Of a stretch of DNA of 22,728 bases, positions 10,727 through 20,100 are shown piece after piece (position 1 is the first letter of the stretch; every line of letters begins with the position of its first letter). The DNA comes from Asterionellopsis glacialis (Eukaryota; Bacillariophyta; Plagiogrammaphyceae; Rhaphoneidales; Asterionellopsidaceae): NCBI GenBank assembly GCA_014885115.2, contig WKLE02001385.1, forward strand, positions 1 through 22,728, read 5' to 3'. The position numbers were made by a program, and so were the translations under genes. The notes beneath the pieces are model-generated. The model was not told the DNA's origin. It saw nothing but the letters and a program-made list of their open reading frames with translations, and searched no databases.

Positions 10727-11326
10727 AAGTTCATAGTATTAAAGCAGAAACGAGGCATACTGAGAGATAGGAATGCAACAATATACTGCAAATATGATAT
10801 TGACCAGGAAATTGTAGATCATACCATGGGTGCCCAAGGAAACACAATACCCAGAAAGATTACCTTCTCAGTACAGATGCCAGATCCAGATCATTATCCA
10901 AATGATGATGATGGTGAAACTGGGATTGCAAAAGAACAAATTGGTGACAAAACTGAGATTGTAGTAGAAGAAAAAATTGTAAGAAGATAGTTTGTAAGAT
11001 TCAAGCTAGAAAAATTCGATGCTCTTGATCAAATAAAATAGACACCGACTGCCTCCTTAAAAAGAAAGGAAGGTACCTTGCATTCTGCTGTAGTCTCTTC
11101 TAAGGTGATGATGCAATCTTTGCAAAATCTCCAGAGGATACTGAAAGAAGGAAAAAAAAGCTTGAGCATGGTGAAAGACTCAGCCTCTAACAATAGTGGA
11201 CTATTTTTTTTTAAAAATAGAGCGTGTTCCTGTGCTTTTCGAACAAGCTTGTATGATTCATTCATATGGTGGGTCCATCAGTATGACTTATTATTTGCAA
11301 GTGCCCAATTTCTGTACAATTTAGTA
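10727..11326 (+). pseudogene. Decayed coding-like frame, unrecognised
   Basis: A single plus-strand frame of 200 codons contains only two stops (TAG at 10988 and TAG at 11039). It begins after a TGA at 10724 and ends at the stop 11327-11329. The first 87 codons read like protein, for example RDRNATIYCKYDIDQEIVDH and KITFSVQMPDPDHYPNDDDG. No start, domain or homologue is recognised. A minus-strand frame (11029-11265) is also open over part of it, which weakens the case. It could be a relic gene, an element-derived fragment or chance. Confidence 0.25.
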
Positions 11327-11375
11327 TAAAACTTGAGCTGCAACTGTGGAATCTTCAGAATAATTTTATGGGAAA
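11017..11375. other. Transition spacer between the CpG-poor block and the methyltransferase gene
   Basis: CpG dinucleotides reappear here (11017, 11046, 11223 and onward). Short frames are open on both strands, including the tail of the plus-strand relic frame and a 78-codon minus frame. None is recognised. The methyltransferase 3' end must lie here. Confidence 0.4.
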
Positions 11376-12197
11376 TCATGATTTCGTGTTCGAGGCAGAT
11401 TCTTTTGTTGGTCTGCAAACAATATAGTATGTTGTCCCAAAATGCCATGTATCCAGTCGGTCCATTTGCAACCCTGCCTTTTCGACAATTTCGTCCAAAT
11501 CACGATTCCACACGCATCCCCAGTTCTTGGCATGCCTTTCCGCATTTTTATCTAAATAGTTGCTCAAGCCTTGCCACGTTTTGGAGCGGCCGTGTTCGAG
11601 AAGGAGGATTTTGCCATCTGGTCGACAGACACGAGACATTTCTTTGAGAACAGCAACCGGGTCGTCGTAACTGCATAGACCAAACGTGTCAACAACCGTA
11701 TCAAAACAACTTTCAGGAAAGTCAAGGTCTAAAGCATCAGTTTCAAGACAAGCAAACCGTGCTCTTTCCGTATCTGAAAGATCTTTCATTTTTTTCCGTG
11801 CTTGCATCAGCATCTGATTCGATGAATCCGTCAAAAGTACACGATCTACGCTCGATGGATAATAATTTATGTTGCGTCCAGTCCCTGCTCCCATCTCGAG
11901 GACAGTTCCCTTTGCATGGAAGTACAAAAGCGCTCGTCGCAGCAGATTAATTCCCATAAAGGACTCGTCTCGTCCAATTTGACTGTCATAAATATCTGCA
12001 ATGTCTTGAAATTTTCGTGCTCGCTGAGGATCCGAAACGTACGAAAACCCACCATTCTGTTTGAGAAGTTGCGCAGTTTCTTCCTGATCAGCTTGACCTG
12101 CAGTCATATAATAATAGAATCCAGTCACCGAAGCTACATAAATACCGCCACCTGCCGCTACAACGGAAGCTCGTCTCATTAGTTGACTCGACATCAT
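11376..12197 (-). CDS. Membrane-anchored class I SAM methyltransferase (OMS1/METTL7-like)
   Basis: The 273-residue protein starts MMSSQLMRRA and has one hydrophobic segment at about 10-31 (SVVAAGGGIYVASVTGFYYY). Its basic, Ser-rich N-terminus suggests a signal anchor or mitochondrial targeting. The Rossmann-fold methyltransferase follows. Motif I is VLEMGAGTGRN at 99-109 (SAM-binding GxGxG variant), the acidic residue after strand 2 is D124 (LLTDSSNQM), motif II is FDTVVDTFGLCS at 165-176, and motif III is LKEMSRVCRPDGKILLLEHG at 184-203. The C-terminal part, with NWGCVWNRDLDEIVEKAGL, matches the UbiE/METTL7/yeast Oms1 branch. The length fits that group. The substrate cannot be read from sequence. 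The gene is intronless. The first two codons are both Met, so the start could be 12197 or 12194. It is the first clearly intact gene after the CpG-poor block. Confidence 0.88.
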   Translation of the reverse strand: MMSSQLMRRASVVAAGGGIYVASVTGFYYYMTAGQADQEETAQLLKQNGGFSYVSDPQRARKFQDIADIYDSQIGRDESFMGINLLRRALLYFHAKGTVLEMGAGTGRNINYYPSSVDRVLLTDSSNQMLMQARKKMKDLSDTERARFACLETDALDLDFPESCFDTVVDTFGLCSYDDPVAVLKEMSRVCRPDGKILLLEHGRSKTWQGLSNYLDKNAERHAKNWGCVWNRDLDEIVEKAGLQMDRLDTWHFGTTYYIVCRPTKESASNTKS

Positions 12198-12747
12198 TGC
12201 ATAACCAACAAGTTTCTCGATTCTTTTTCTTTACGGACAAATCTGTAATCGTACGGGTAGACTTAGGCTGGCACAGACAGCTATGGAATTTTCTCAGGTA
12301 TGAGAAGTAAAGGTTGCCTGTTGGTTGTTGATGATCTGATGGGATACCCGCACGTCGTACTTAATTTGATGGTCAAGATCTCAGCTCTCCCATCTCCGCC
12401 AAGAAAGTATTTTTTGTCACTTCTCTGTTTCTTGGGTGGTTGGCGTGAGGAAACAAGCGCACCTCGGTTGGGAGTGATGTTAAGGAAAAACGTAACGTCT
12501 GGTCAAAAAACACAATAAAAAGGTACTTTGGGGAAATAACCCGTACTCTATCCTAAATGAAGAAGAAGATATGGATCCAGAATTATTGGACGTAAAGAAC
12601 AGTTCGACAACACGTCAGCATGGAAATGAACAGAGAAATGATTCAGATAGCACGTGAATAGATCCGATGGATCGGTTAGTGTACTCATAATTTTTATAAT
12701 TCTCTGGTTTGATTAGCAATAATTTAACCACTCAATTGCTCTTCTAG

Positions 12748-13131
12748 GCTACATTGTTGGTTTATGGGCACGATAACCTGTTGACCACCGTTGTAGTTTC
12801 AACAAGTGGACTCATTGCCATCGGCCGACCAATCTCATATTTGAGCAGGGAGATGCACGAAAACTGAGGTTTTGCGTGCATATTCACCGTTCCCTGGAAC
12901 ATGGGGACAATTATCAATATGTGGGGAGCCCGGAGATATTTTTGGGCTCCAGTGATCATGACAGTTTTGCAAACTACGACGATGGTTAAAAAAAGAACGG
13001 GTGGCGTGCATGTTGGCATGCCAGCGTACGAACTCCAATTTTTGAAAGTGCTGAATGTGGAAATGCTGAATTTGAAACTGCTGAATTTGGCTCGAACTTT
13101 TTTTGGTCTTAAACATTTTCATGTCCGTTAG
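12748..13131 (+). other. Possible exon or decayed gene fragment
   Basis: A good splice acceptor (pyrimidine-rich TTGCTCTTCTAG ending at 12747) precedes 39 open codons that include LLTTVVVSTSGLIAIGRPIS. These end at TGA 12865-12867. The same frame then stays open to 13131. Minus-strand frames are also open across this interval, so the coding strand is uncertain. A GTAAAG donor around 12590 would join in phase with an upstream MDPELLD. No family is recognised. Confidence 0.2.
13049..13093. repeat. Three tandem 15-bp units
   Basis: The units TGCTGAATGTGGAAA, TGCTGAATTTGAAAC and TGCTGAATTTGGCTC follow one another directly. The period is a multiple of three, so any frame through it gives a 5-residue repeat (on the minus strand, QIQHF-like). 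This is compatible with coding sequence but does not prove it. Confidence 0.7.
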
Positions 13132-13516
13132 AGAGAGAGGACGGTGATGAGCCGTTATTCCATGGGAATGGCGGCGCTTTCAAGAAAGACTGACAGACTA
13201 TATCCGGGCTACCTTGAGAAACGTCCCTATGTTCCTGTATGGAAGTTCTTTGTCGCTGGCTGGGAGGAGAAGTTGTGTGGTTTTTTGCGCGATGTTCGCC
13301 GTCAAGCTTGCGTCGTTGTTCGGGTCGGTCGGTCAGTGGCGAGGCTGCTTCTGGTGATACAGTCAGCAGGTCCTACGGTAAACTGTACGATGTTCTAAGT
13401 TTTTGTATAGTCCTACTTGGACCTCTAAGATTATATATATTGTGTTCTACGCTCTACCGCCACTTACAGTACTAATTAGGACTACCTATGAGTCCTTCGT
13501 CCGAATTGGACCCTTA

Positions 13517-13536
13517 CAGGTATTTTAAAATACCTG
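13517..13536. repeat. Perfect 20-bp palindrome
   Basis: CAGGTATTTTAAAATACCTG reads identically on both strands. Its ends are the half-sites of the nearby TACCWGGTA/CAGGTACCTG motifs, separated by an AT core, so it may be a variant of the same element. Confidence 0.9.
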
Positions 13537-14482
13537 GTATTAAATACCCTGGTAAGCAGCAATTAATTCCTGACGGTACCCAGGTACGTACTTGGTAACG
13601 GCGGTAACTGGTACGGATTCCCATGCTGTCGCATGCACGCCAAGGCACGATCATCAGGCATGCTCCAAGAAATTGAAAAATATCAATATTGACACGAGTG
13701 CGCTCATCCTTGTCAAAAAAATGTACCAGATACCATTATATTATGTGCTTTGAACCGACAAATTACTGTTCGCTTCTTTTGTGTTCTAATATCATAAATT
13801 GACTTGCAGCGGAAGTTAATTTTTTACTGTATTTCAGATACCTGTACCAGGTACCAGGTACTCATATTTTAAACTTGTACCAGGTAAATAAAGCTTTAGT
13901 TGGTAGTACCAGGTACTACCAGTACAAATTTGTATTTGTCCGAAGAATTTTCTAGAGGGGTTTACCAGAAGTATCTCAGAATAATACAGGTACCTGGTAC
14001 GACTACTTACTACACAATAATACGACTTCTACTAACTATGTGCGAGACGCAATCATGTATCTCTGTTGACAGTCAACATGCATACTTCCTGTAATTGGGT
14101 CTTAGTACCTTGCACAGTCAATAAAAGTAAAAATGTAAATTTCTTTAGGTGCGACTTTGTCAATTTTCAAGTACTACTAGGTACGGGGACTGTCTGTTTT
14201 TCCTTGACTCATAGCCCCTCCGGATGTAAAGAATGAAATACTGTACTATATATATAATACCTGGTATTTGATCGTCTACCTAACCCCCTCTACAGGGAGA
14301 TGAAAATCATAATTAATAATTGTTTGCAGGGCACGATTAAAATTTAGTCCGAAAACTTTAAATTAGATAAATGATGAACAGGCAGTGATACCGTAGTGTT
14401 TTTGGTTTACCTGGTACCTGGTATCAACGACCATTTGACACATTCTACTGCCTCACGTAGAACTGTGCACAGGTACCTGGTA
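13531..14482. repeat. Field of TACCWGGTA palindromes (left cluster)
   Basis: Exact copies of the 9-base palindrome TACCWGGTA start at 13531, 13845, 13852, 13878, 13907, 13991, 14258, 14408, 14415 and 14474, with near-matches such as TACCCTGGTA (13545) and GGTACCCAGGTAC (13575). Some overlap as a 7-bp GTACCAG repeat (13844-13861, 14408-14423). Others form the 10-base palindrome CAGGTACCTG (13987, 14470). No copies were found in the coding regions. Function is unknown; candidates are protein-binding sites or remains of a mobile or satellite sequence. Confidence 0.85.
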
Positions 14483-15009
14483 TAGCTTGTTCTTTAGCTT
14501 AAAGCCTTTTTTTAATACTTATAACCCACTGAGATACATGAAATTGATAATTACTCTTGACAAAGAAAATTCAGATGAGTTTTGAATAACGAGAAGAAAT
14601 ATCAATTACTCACAATGCTTGTGGATGTTAAATAATGATTCTATTTGAGGAAACTTTGTCAAGTTACCGACCAATGAAAATTTCTTCAAGCTTACACATT
14701 TATATGTTTCATCGAAGATGCACGAGAGATTCAGTAATTTTGTCTGTCACTTTCGTACTGATTCCGCCATTTAAGTTGGCAATATCACTGAAATTTGAAG
14801 AAAATGCCGAAGAAGACCATGTATCTTGAAGTCAATTCCGATACCGTTCGGTACTCAGCATAGTTCTCGGTAAATAATGTTGTTTCTCCCTACCCCGAGC
14901 AAACAAAATATTTACAGCAGAGCTGCAGACCCACACTTTTCCGAGAAGGCTTTTGGAAAAGCAAAACATAACAAAACAAAAGTATCAACAGACTCAACAC
15001 TGATTAATA

Positions 15010-15843
15010 ATGATTCCATCCAACTACAGTCCTCCCAGGCACGTCGATGGTGTACATACTATCTCAAATCATCATGTACAACATCAAGGAAATAAAGGAT
15101 TAAAGCAGATCGCAGAAGAACACAACCTATTTCAGTCGCCCACTTGCTCTAAAGCACAACATCGGAAACTTTTCATTCAAATATCTTCTGTTGGAAAAAT
15201 CGATGCCTTAACATCGCGTACTTGTCTTCCTCAAGTAGAATCGGCTCCCAAGAAAACTAAAAAATGCGTTCGATTTTCAAGACGAACTGCTCCTGCCAAG
15301 ACATCGCTGGTGACCTTACCAATGGATTTATCAAAATCTGAAAAGGAAAAAGTGTGGTACCAAAAGGCAAACTATAAGTCCTTCAAGGAAGACATGGTAC
15401 AAGCAGTGGTTTCCGAAAAGCAACAAAAAATGAAACGAAAAGGATACCCTTCGTCCTACATACAGAGTCTTGAGCGTATCTACAGTTCTGCTGAGAACAA
15501 ACTCATAGACACTACGCTTAGCATGCAAATCATAGAATGCGCCATTACAAATGACCCATCTCGAAGAGGCATTGAGGCCTACTTGATCAATCCACCTTTT
15601 TATGCAGACAGAGACTCATACAGGTCCTCTATTGTGAGTTTTTTTCAAAAACTACAGAGTAATAACTTGCTTTATCCAGACGAGACGTCGAAGGCTGAAG
15701 CTCTACGTGAATTTTCAATTCAATCGACTCATACATCTAAATCATTTGCAAGAGCAATGGGTGATATTGACGCTGCCATTGCCAAAAAATTAAGCAAGTG
15801 CAAAACAAACACATCGTGTTTCAGAGCCAAACCTAGAGTTTAG
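15010..15843 (+). CDS. Conserved hypothetical protein, diatom-type family, 277 aa
   Basis: A single exon runs from ATG at 15010 to TAG at 15841-15843. An in-frame TGA at 15001 bounds the start. The N-terminal 80 residues are polar and low in structure. Residues about 85-125 hold a basic segment KKCVRFSRRTAPAK and then DLSKSEKEKVWYQKANYKSF, which resembles the V-R-F ... D-L-S-x-x-E-K-x-x-x-W-Y ... F-K pattern I associate with a large diatom family of unknown function. The central part has RRGIEAYLINP followed by a helical region (SFFQKLQSNNLLYPDE). The C-terminus is basic (KKLSKCKTN). There are no membrane segments and no catalytic motif is recognised. A shifted frame from 14877 overlaps the start, so an extra upstream exon cannot be excluded. 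Function is unknown. Confidence 0.75.
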   Translation: MIPSNYSPPRHVDGVHTISNHHVQHQGNKGLKQIAEEHNLFQSPTCSKAQHRKLFIQISSVGKIDALTSRTCLPQVESAPKKTKKCVRFSRRTAPAKTSLVTLPMDLSKSEKEKVWYQKANYKSFKEDMVQAVVSEKQQKMKRKGYPSSYIQSLERIYSSAENKLIDTTLSMQIIECAITNDPSRRGIEAYLINPPFYADRDSYRSSIVSFFQKLQSNNLLYPDETSKAEALREFSIQSTHTSKSFARAMGDIDAAIAKKLSKCKTNTSCFRAKPRV

Positions 15844-15924
15844 TTGAAAGGATGTAGAATTATTTTAAATAGAAATAGATATTATGTTATTCTGTAGTGT
15901 TCCTTTTTTACACGATTTTTGTTA

Positions 15925-15974
15925 TTTCTGAGAGTAATTTTCACATACAGTTTTTCTGAGAGTAATTTTCACAT
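15925..15974. repeat. 22-bp direct repeat in the 3' flank of the 277-aa gene
   Basis: TTTCTGAGAGTAATTTTCACAT occurs at 15925-15946 and again at 15953-15974, about 80 bp after the stop codon. The copies are identical, so this is a recent duplication, probably in the 3' untranslated region. Confidence 0.85.
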
Positions 15975-16079
15975 CACTTTGATTGAGAAACCTATTATTT
16001 AAGTTGCAGTTGGCTTGTGGGAGGTGTGTGTGTGGAATGAGCAAGGAGGTATGAGGTATCCATTTCCCCTCTCCTCTGG

Positions 16080-16214
16080 CTAGTTTATGACCTGTGATTT
16101 AGGACTCAAGGACTAGGACCTATGTATTCGTAGTCATAGGAAGGAGCCTACATAGTCCTTCTGTAGGACTTTTAGGACCATGAAGAGAGAAAACTAGCTA
16201 AGTCTAGGTCCTAG
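16080..16214. repeat. Nested inverted repeats built on TAGGAC
   Basis: Several pairs of arms nest or sit side by side: CTAGTTT (16080) with AAACTAG (16191), CTAGGACCTA (16113-16122) with TAGGTCCTAG (16205-16214), CCTATG with CATAGG just inside, and AGTCCT-TCTGT-AGGACT near 16155-16169. The block could fold as a roughly 130-nt structure, or be a degraded small foldback element. Confidence 0.6.
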
Positions 16215-16279
16215 CCTATCTACAAAAGAGGTTCCTGCGTAGTTTCTTCAAGAGTTTCTCCGTGCTCGTAGTTTGAGAC

Positions 16280-16312
16280 AAAGCTGCGACCCAGGCCGGT
16301 AGTCGCAGCTTT
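16280..16312. repeat. Perfect 11-bp stem-loop
   Basis: AAAGCTGCGAC (16280-16290) pairs fully with GTCGCAGCTTT (16302-16312) around an 11-base loop, CCAGGCCGGTA. It is GC-rich against an AT-rich background and is followed by another T. It may be a structured RNA element or a foldback repeat. No known RNA family is recognised. Confidence 0.8.
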
Positions 16313-17129
16313 TAGTGGAGCCATACTGTACATAAGTATCAACAATCTTGTTCAAGAATATTTTATTCGTAAAACACTACGTTTTTGTTTGCTACGTAGG
16401 ATATTTCGGAAACGCAAATGGAAAGCAACGTTCTACAGAAGTCTAACTAAACTACCTTGCTGTTATCTGGTACATTATTATAAAATAATGTACAGATATT
16501 CTCGTGGCTCGTGGAAGAACTAGCCGTTGCAAAAAAAGAGCTCGCATCCTCAGGGGTCTGAAATGAGGAGTATGCGCGGACGCAGGCGGGTGGGACCTAA
16601 TTAGTAACGGACCTCGAACATGGGTCCTACTACCTGTGGCTCTCTACTGTATGTTGACGTTATTCAAAGTAGTAAATCCAGTAATTATGTATATTATTTT
16701 ACGACCATGTCTTTTTAGTATAGAGTTCATGTATGTAAGACGTGGATTTCAAAAATTGTCTTGCCGATCAGGCGACCCGACGATTACACGACGGTTGTAA
16801 AATAGTTTGCTTTCCCGCCGGGATTCTACGGACAGTGTTCCAACCCAGATCAAATCAGAACCGCCTGCGCCAGAAAAGAGAAAGAGAAGGAGAGAGCGTC
16901 TTGTTAAAGCGAAGAGCATTGTCTAGAGCTAGACGGCGCTTTGTTGGTCGTTGACATTCACAGAACAAAAGTTAAAAGAAACTGCCACTAGGATCATCTT
17001 CAAGGCAGTAAGGACCCAAGGTTACAGATTGATTGCCACTTCTTGTTCCATTTGCTTGCCCGCATAAGCTTGACAAGAATCAAGTGTTGACTCAATCGAC
17101 TTTCTCTCTAGAACAAGTAGTAGAGGAGC

Positions 17130-20100
17130 ATGGAATCATCCTCTACCGTGGATGATTCTATCGTATTGCAAGAGAAAACAGTAAAAGAATTAGTAGCTGC
17201 AGTTGAAATGAATAAGATTACAGCCCCGTCTCGAAATAGCAGTGGTGGCATCTTGGGGCATTTTGAAATGCTTTGTGAAGGAGGTAGTATGCTCTGTCAG
17301 GGAGGAGATCGAGAGGCTCTTACTTCTCCCACCTCGACTCAAACGACAGCATTTACCGAGTTTACCGACAACAATGATGGTAGAGTGAGTACTCCCATCA
17401 GCAAAAAATTAAACAAAAGTAGCAAGAGTACAGCTGAGAAACTTAAAGAAGAGAAAGAATTAATGACACATGCGTCCGGTCTCAAAACTCCAGTATCGAA
17501 AATATCTTCTCGGTCTGAAACTCCAAGTCCAACATCGGACTGTTGTTGTATCAAGGGAGACGAAGATGATGGCATGGACAAACAAGATAAATCAAATGTT
17601 GTGCCTGCAAAGGAAGAGACAGTGGGTACTATTACTCCTTCTTCTCAGCTTGAAACACAAGAGCCGGCACAGGAGAACACAGCTTTTGAAGATGACGACG
17701 CAGCCTTCTTGCCAGATGATTTCAAAGAACACTTTTTGTCAACTCAAAAAGCTGTAACATTCAAAGCAACCCCGGAGACTACAACTATAGCAAGGAACAA
17801 TGAAGATCAATGCGATACAGAAAACAAGGAAAATAAGGAGATTTTGTGTACACCGTCCGATGACGGCGATGGAAAAAATACGGGTGCTGTGACACTGAAG
17901 GGTCAGGGTGAGAACAATTTGCTGCCATCGACGATTAATCCCAACACACCTTCTTCTGCAGAAAGCATCACGATGAAAACATCTTTCACGCTTTTGGAAC
18001 TACAGGCTCGAGTTGCAGAAGCTGTAGAAAAGGCAGAAGCTGAGTTTGCGAAAAAAGCTGAGTTGCAGGTTAAAGAAAAAACGGATGAAATGATTTCAAA
18101 TTTACAGAAGGAGGCACAAGATCAACTTGAAGAACACGGAGACCAGTGGAGAACAGAGCACGACGAAGAAATGGAAATAATGAAGAACAAAATGGAAAAC
18201 AAAGTTGAACGTCAACGTGTACAAATGGAACAGGAACACGCAAAAGCTTTGGAACTTCAAATGGAAGAATTCAGAGCGAAATCAAGTACTGTGTCACAAG
18301 AAGCTGATGAGCTTAAAAGTAAAATCGAAGATCTTAAAAAACAGAATGAACTCGCAAAAGAAGAACAAGAAAGCCTGACTAAGAAATTAAAAGAGGAAAG
18401 AGAGGAAGCCGTAATGAAAGTAAAGGAAGAGTTGGAAAAGGCGCTAAACGAAGTCGAAGAAATGAAAAAGGAAGTTTCTACCATCCAGTCAGAATCATCA
18501 ACACGAATAGAGGAATTGACAAAGCAAATCGCTTGTGCTGAATCTACTGCACAAGACCACCAATTGGAGCTCCAAAAAAGCCGCAGTGAGAATGAGGAAG
18601 TGACCGATACGCATCGAAATGAAGTAGAAAAGCTAAAGAAGGAAACAGAAAAAAAGCTTGAAGCTCAAAGAAAAACTTTTGAAAAAGAAAAGGCAGCATT
18701 TGTGGCAGTACAGGAAGTCGAGGCAAGTGGAAAAGAAAAGACATTGCTTGAAAAAATCGCCACTTTGGAAGAAGAGGTAAAAAGTTATCACGAGGTACTT
18801 CAAGTTGAAGAGCAAAAGAATCGTGAAGACAAGGATGAAATTGCTCGAGTCCATGAAGATCAGCTGAACCTTCTTCGCAAAGAAATGGAAGGCAAGCTCC
18901 TCGAGCAAAATGAAGAATCTCAGAAAGAAATCGATAATATTGCTGCACAGCACCAAGAGGCATCTGAAAGAGTTGCGGAACTCCTAGAGAAAATGGCCAC
19001 TATCGAGGCAGGATCCGGGCACGACCAAGAAGAGTTCCAGGTTGAACTTCAACGACTGAAGTCTCAGCAGGACGAACTTGAAAAGAAACACCAAGAAGAA
19101 ATCAAAAAGCTTCGTGCAGAAATGGAAGAAACAATCGAAAAGCAAAAAAGTCAATCTCAGGAGCACGTCATCAAGGAGATAGAGAAAGCTTCTAAAAAAG
19201 AATCGGAATTACTGGAAAAGATCACTTATCTTGAAGCCAATGTCAAGGCTGCCCAAGACGAATTGGAGCAAACGCGAACCAAACACGAGGAACTGGTTAA
19301 TAAGCAGAAAGATGAGATGACCAAGCTCCGCGAAGAAATGGAAGAAAAAATTACAACGCAACGACAAGAGTATGAACGGGAGAAGGCTGAATTAGTTGCC
19401 GCTGGTGGCGAGGACAGTGATCGGATTGCTTCATTCCAAGCAAAGGCAGAGGAAGACCGCTTGAAGTATGAACAGCAAGTTGAGAGAGTTCATGAAGAAC
19501 ATAGAGCTGAAATTGACGAACTGCTTTCACAACTGGACCTCGTTGAGGCCGAGCACAACGAGCGATACGCTGAAAAGGAACAATCCGTAAGCCAGAAGGA
19601 TGCCATAATTGCCGCCTTGGGAGCGCAGTTGGCAGAAGCAACTGCCAAGACTACAGCAGCCGAGAGCGAGCTTGAACAAAAGCTAATTTTACTGGAATCG
19701 ACTCAGCAAGAAGCCTTGCGTGTCGAACAAGCAGTTCGCGAAGCTGAAGATTTGATGGAAAATATTCGTATGGACCACCAAAGAGCTCTTGAGGCAGAGA
19801 AGGCCAAACGTGATGCTGCATGTGATCAAGTTAAAGAAGAAATGATTGCTGCAGCAGAAGAACAATTTGCTAGAGCGAACGAAACGTATATGAAATTGAA
19901 ACACGAGTACGACGCGGCGAAGACCAAACTTATCAAGATGGAGAAGGAGATGAATACAGTGAAGAAAGAAGCAAATAAGTTGGAAAAGGAGCAAATGGCA
20001 AAAGAAGTTGAAGTCAATGCAGAGCTGGCTCAGTTGAAAGCCGGTAAGTTCCCCAGTTTTTACAGCTTTTCATTCGTAACAGCTTTGTGCTGTGCTTATT

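Larger units (their letters stand above)
5340..11016. other. CpG-depleted, AT-rich block without an intact gene
   Basis: I found only six CpG dinucleotides in about 5.7 kb (at 6170, 8306, 8541, 9426, 9630 and 10751), and none between 6172 and 8305. The 480 bases just before it (4861-5340) contain 18. TG and CA are abundant; for example 15 occur in the 60 bases from 7621. The plus strand is T-rich to about 9.7 kb and A-rich from about 9.9 kb. No open frame exceeds about 140 codons and none shows a recognised domain. The longest (7156-7569, minus) is not convincing. No long terminal repeat, terminal inverted repeat, reverse transcriptase or integrase motif was found by eye. The block is best read as an old, heavily methylated and deaminated insertion or silent chromatin segment. 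That interpretation is inference; the CpG scarcity is seen directly. Confidence 0.8.
12198..15009. other. Long intergenic region with no confident gene
   Basis: The segment separates the divergent methyltransferase and 277-aa genes. It holds a possible spliced or decayed frame at 12748-13131, a 15-bp tandem repeat at 13049-13093, a field of TACCWGGTA palindromes from 13531 to 14482, and a perfect 20-bp palindrome at 13517-13536. CpG density is ordinary. The open frame at 13144-13398 (84 codons) has no recognisable features. A frame starting at 14877 overlaps the start of the next gene. Confidence 0.5.
15844..17129. other. Intergenic region upstream of the coiled-coil gene
   Basis: The segment holds the 22-bp direct repeat, a nested inverted-repeat block (16080-16214), a strong 11-bp hairpin (16280-16312) and, near its end, the promoter and leader of the downstream gene. 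A 70-codon frame at 16742-16954 is Arg-rich and unrecognised; at most it is an upstream frame in the leader. No convincing gene is seen. Confidence 0.5.

Noticed and set aside
5340..11016. LTR retrotransposon with identifiable polymerase
   Set aside because: I looked for YVDD/FADD, integrase zinc-finger and GHxxx motifs and for matching end repeats, and saw none. The element origin stays a hypothesis.
13144..13398. Plus-strand frames of 84 and 78 codons (13144-13398, 13239-13475)
   Set aside because: Two overlapping frames of equal quality, no domain, no supporting splice context. One may be real, but nothing favours it.
13531..14482. Telomeric or CRISPR-like array
   Set aside because: The TACCWGGTA copies are irregularly spaced, lack unique spacers of constant length, and differ from the TTAGGG-type telomere repeat.
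16742..16954. 70-codon Arg-rich frame upstream of the coiled-coil gene
   Set aside because: It lies in the probable promoter/leader, is not in a position to splice into the main frame by any visible signal, and has no recognisable features.
18544..18963. Antisense frame of 139 codons within the coiled-coil gene
   Set aside because: It is an echo of the Glu/Lys-rich codon use of the sense gene; the sense strand is clearly coding there.
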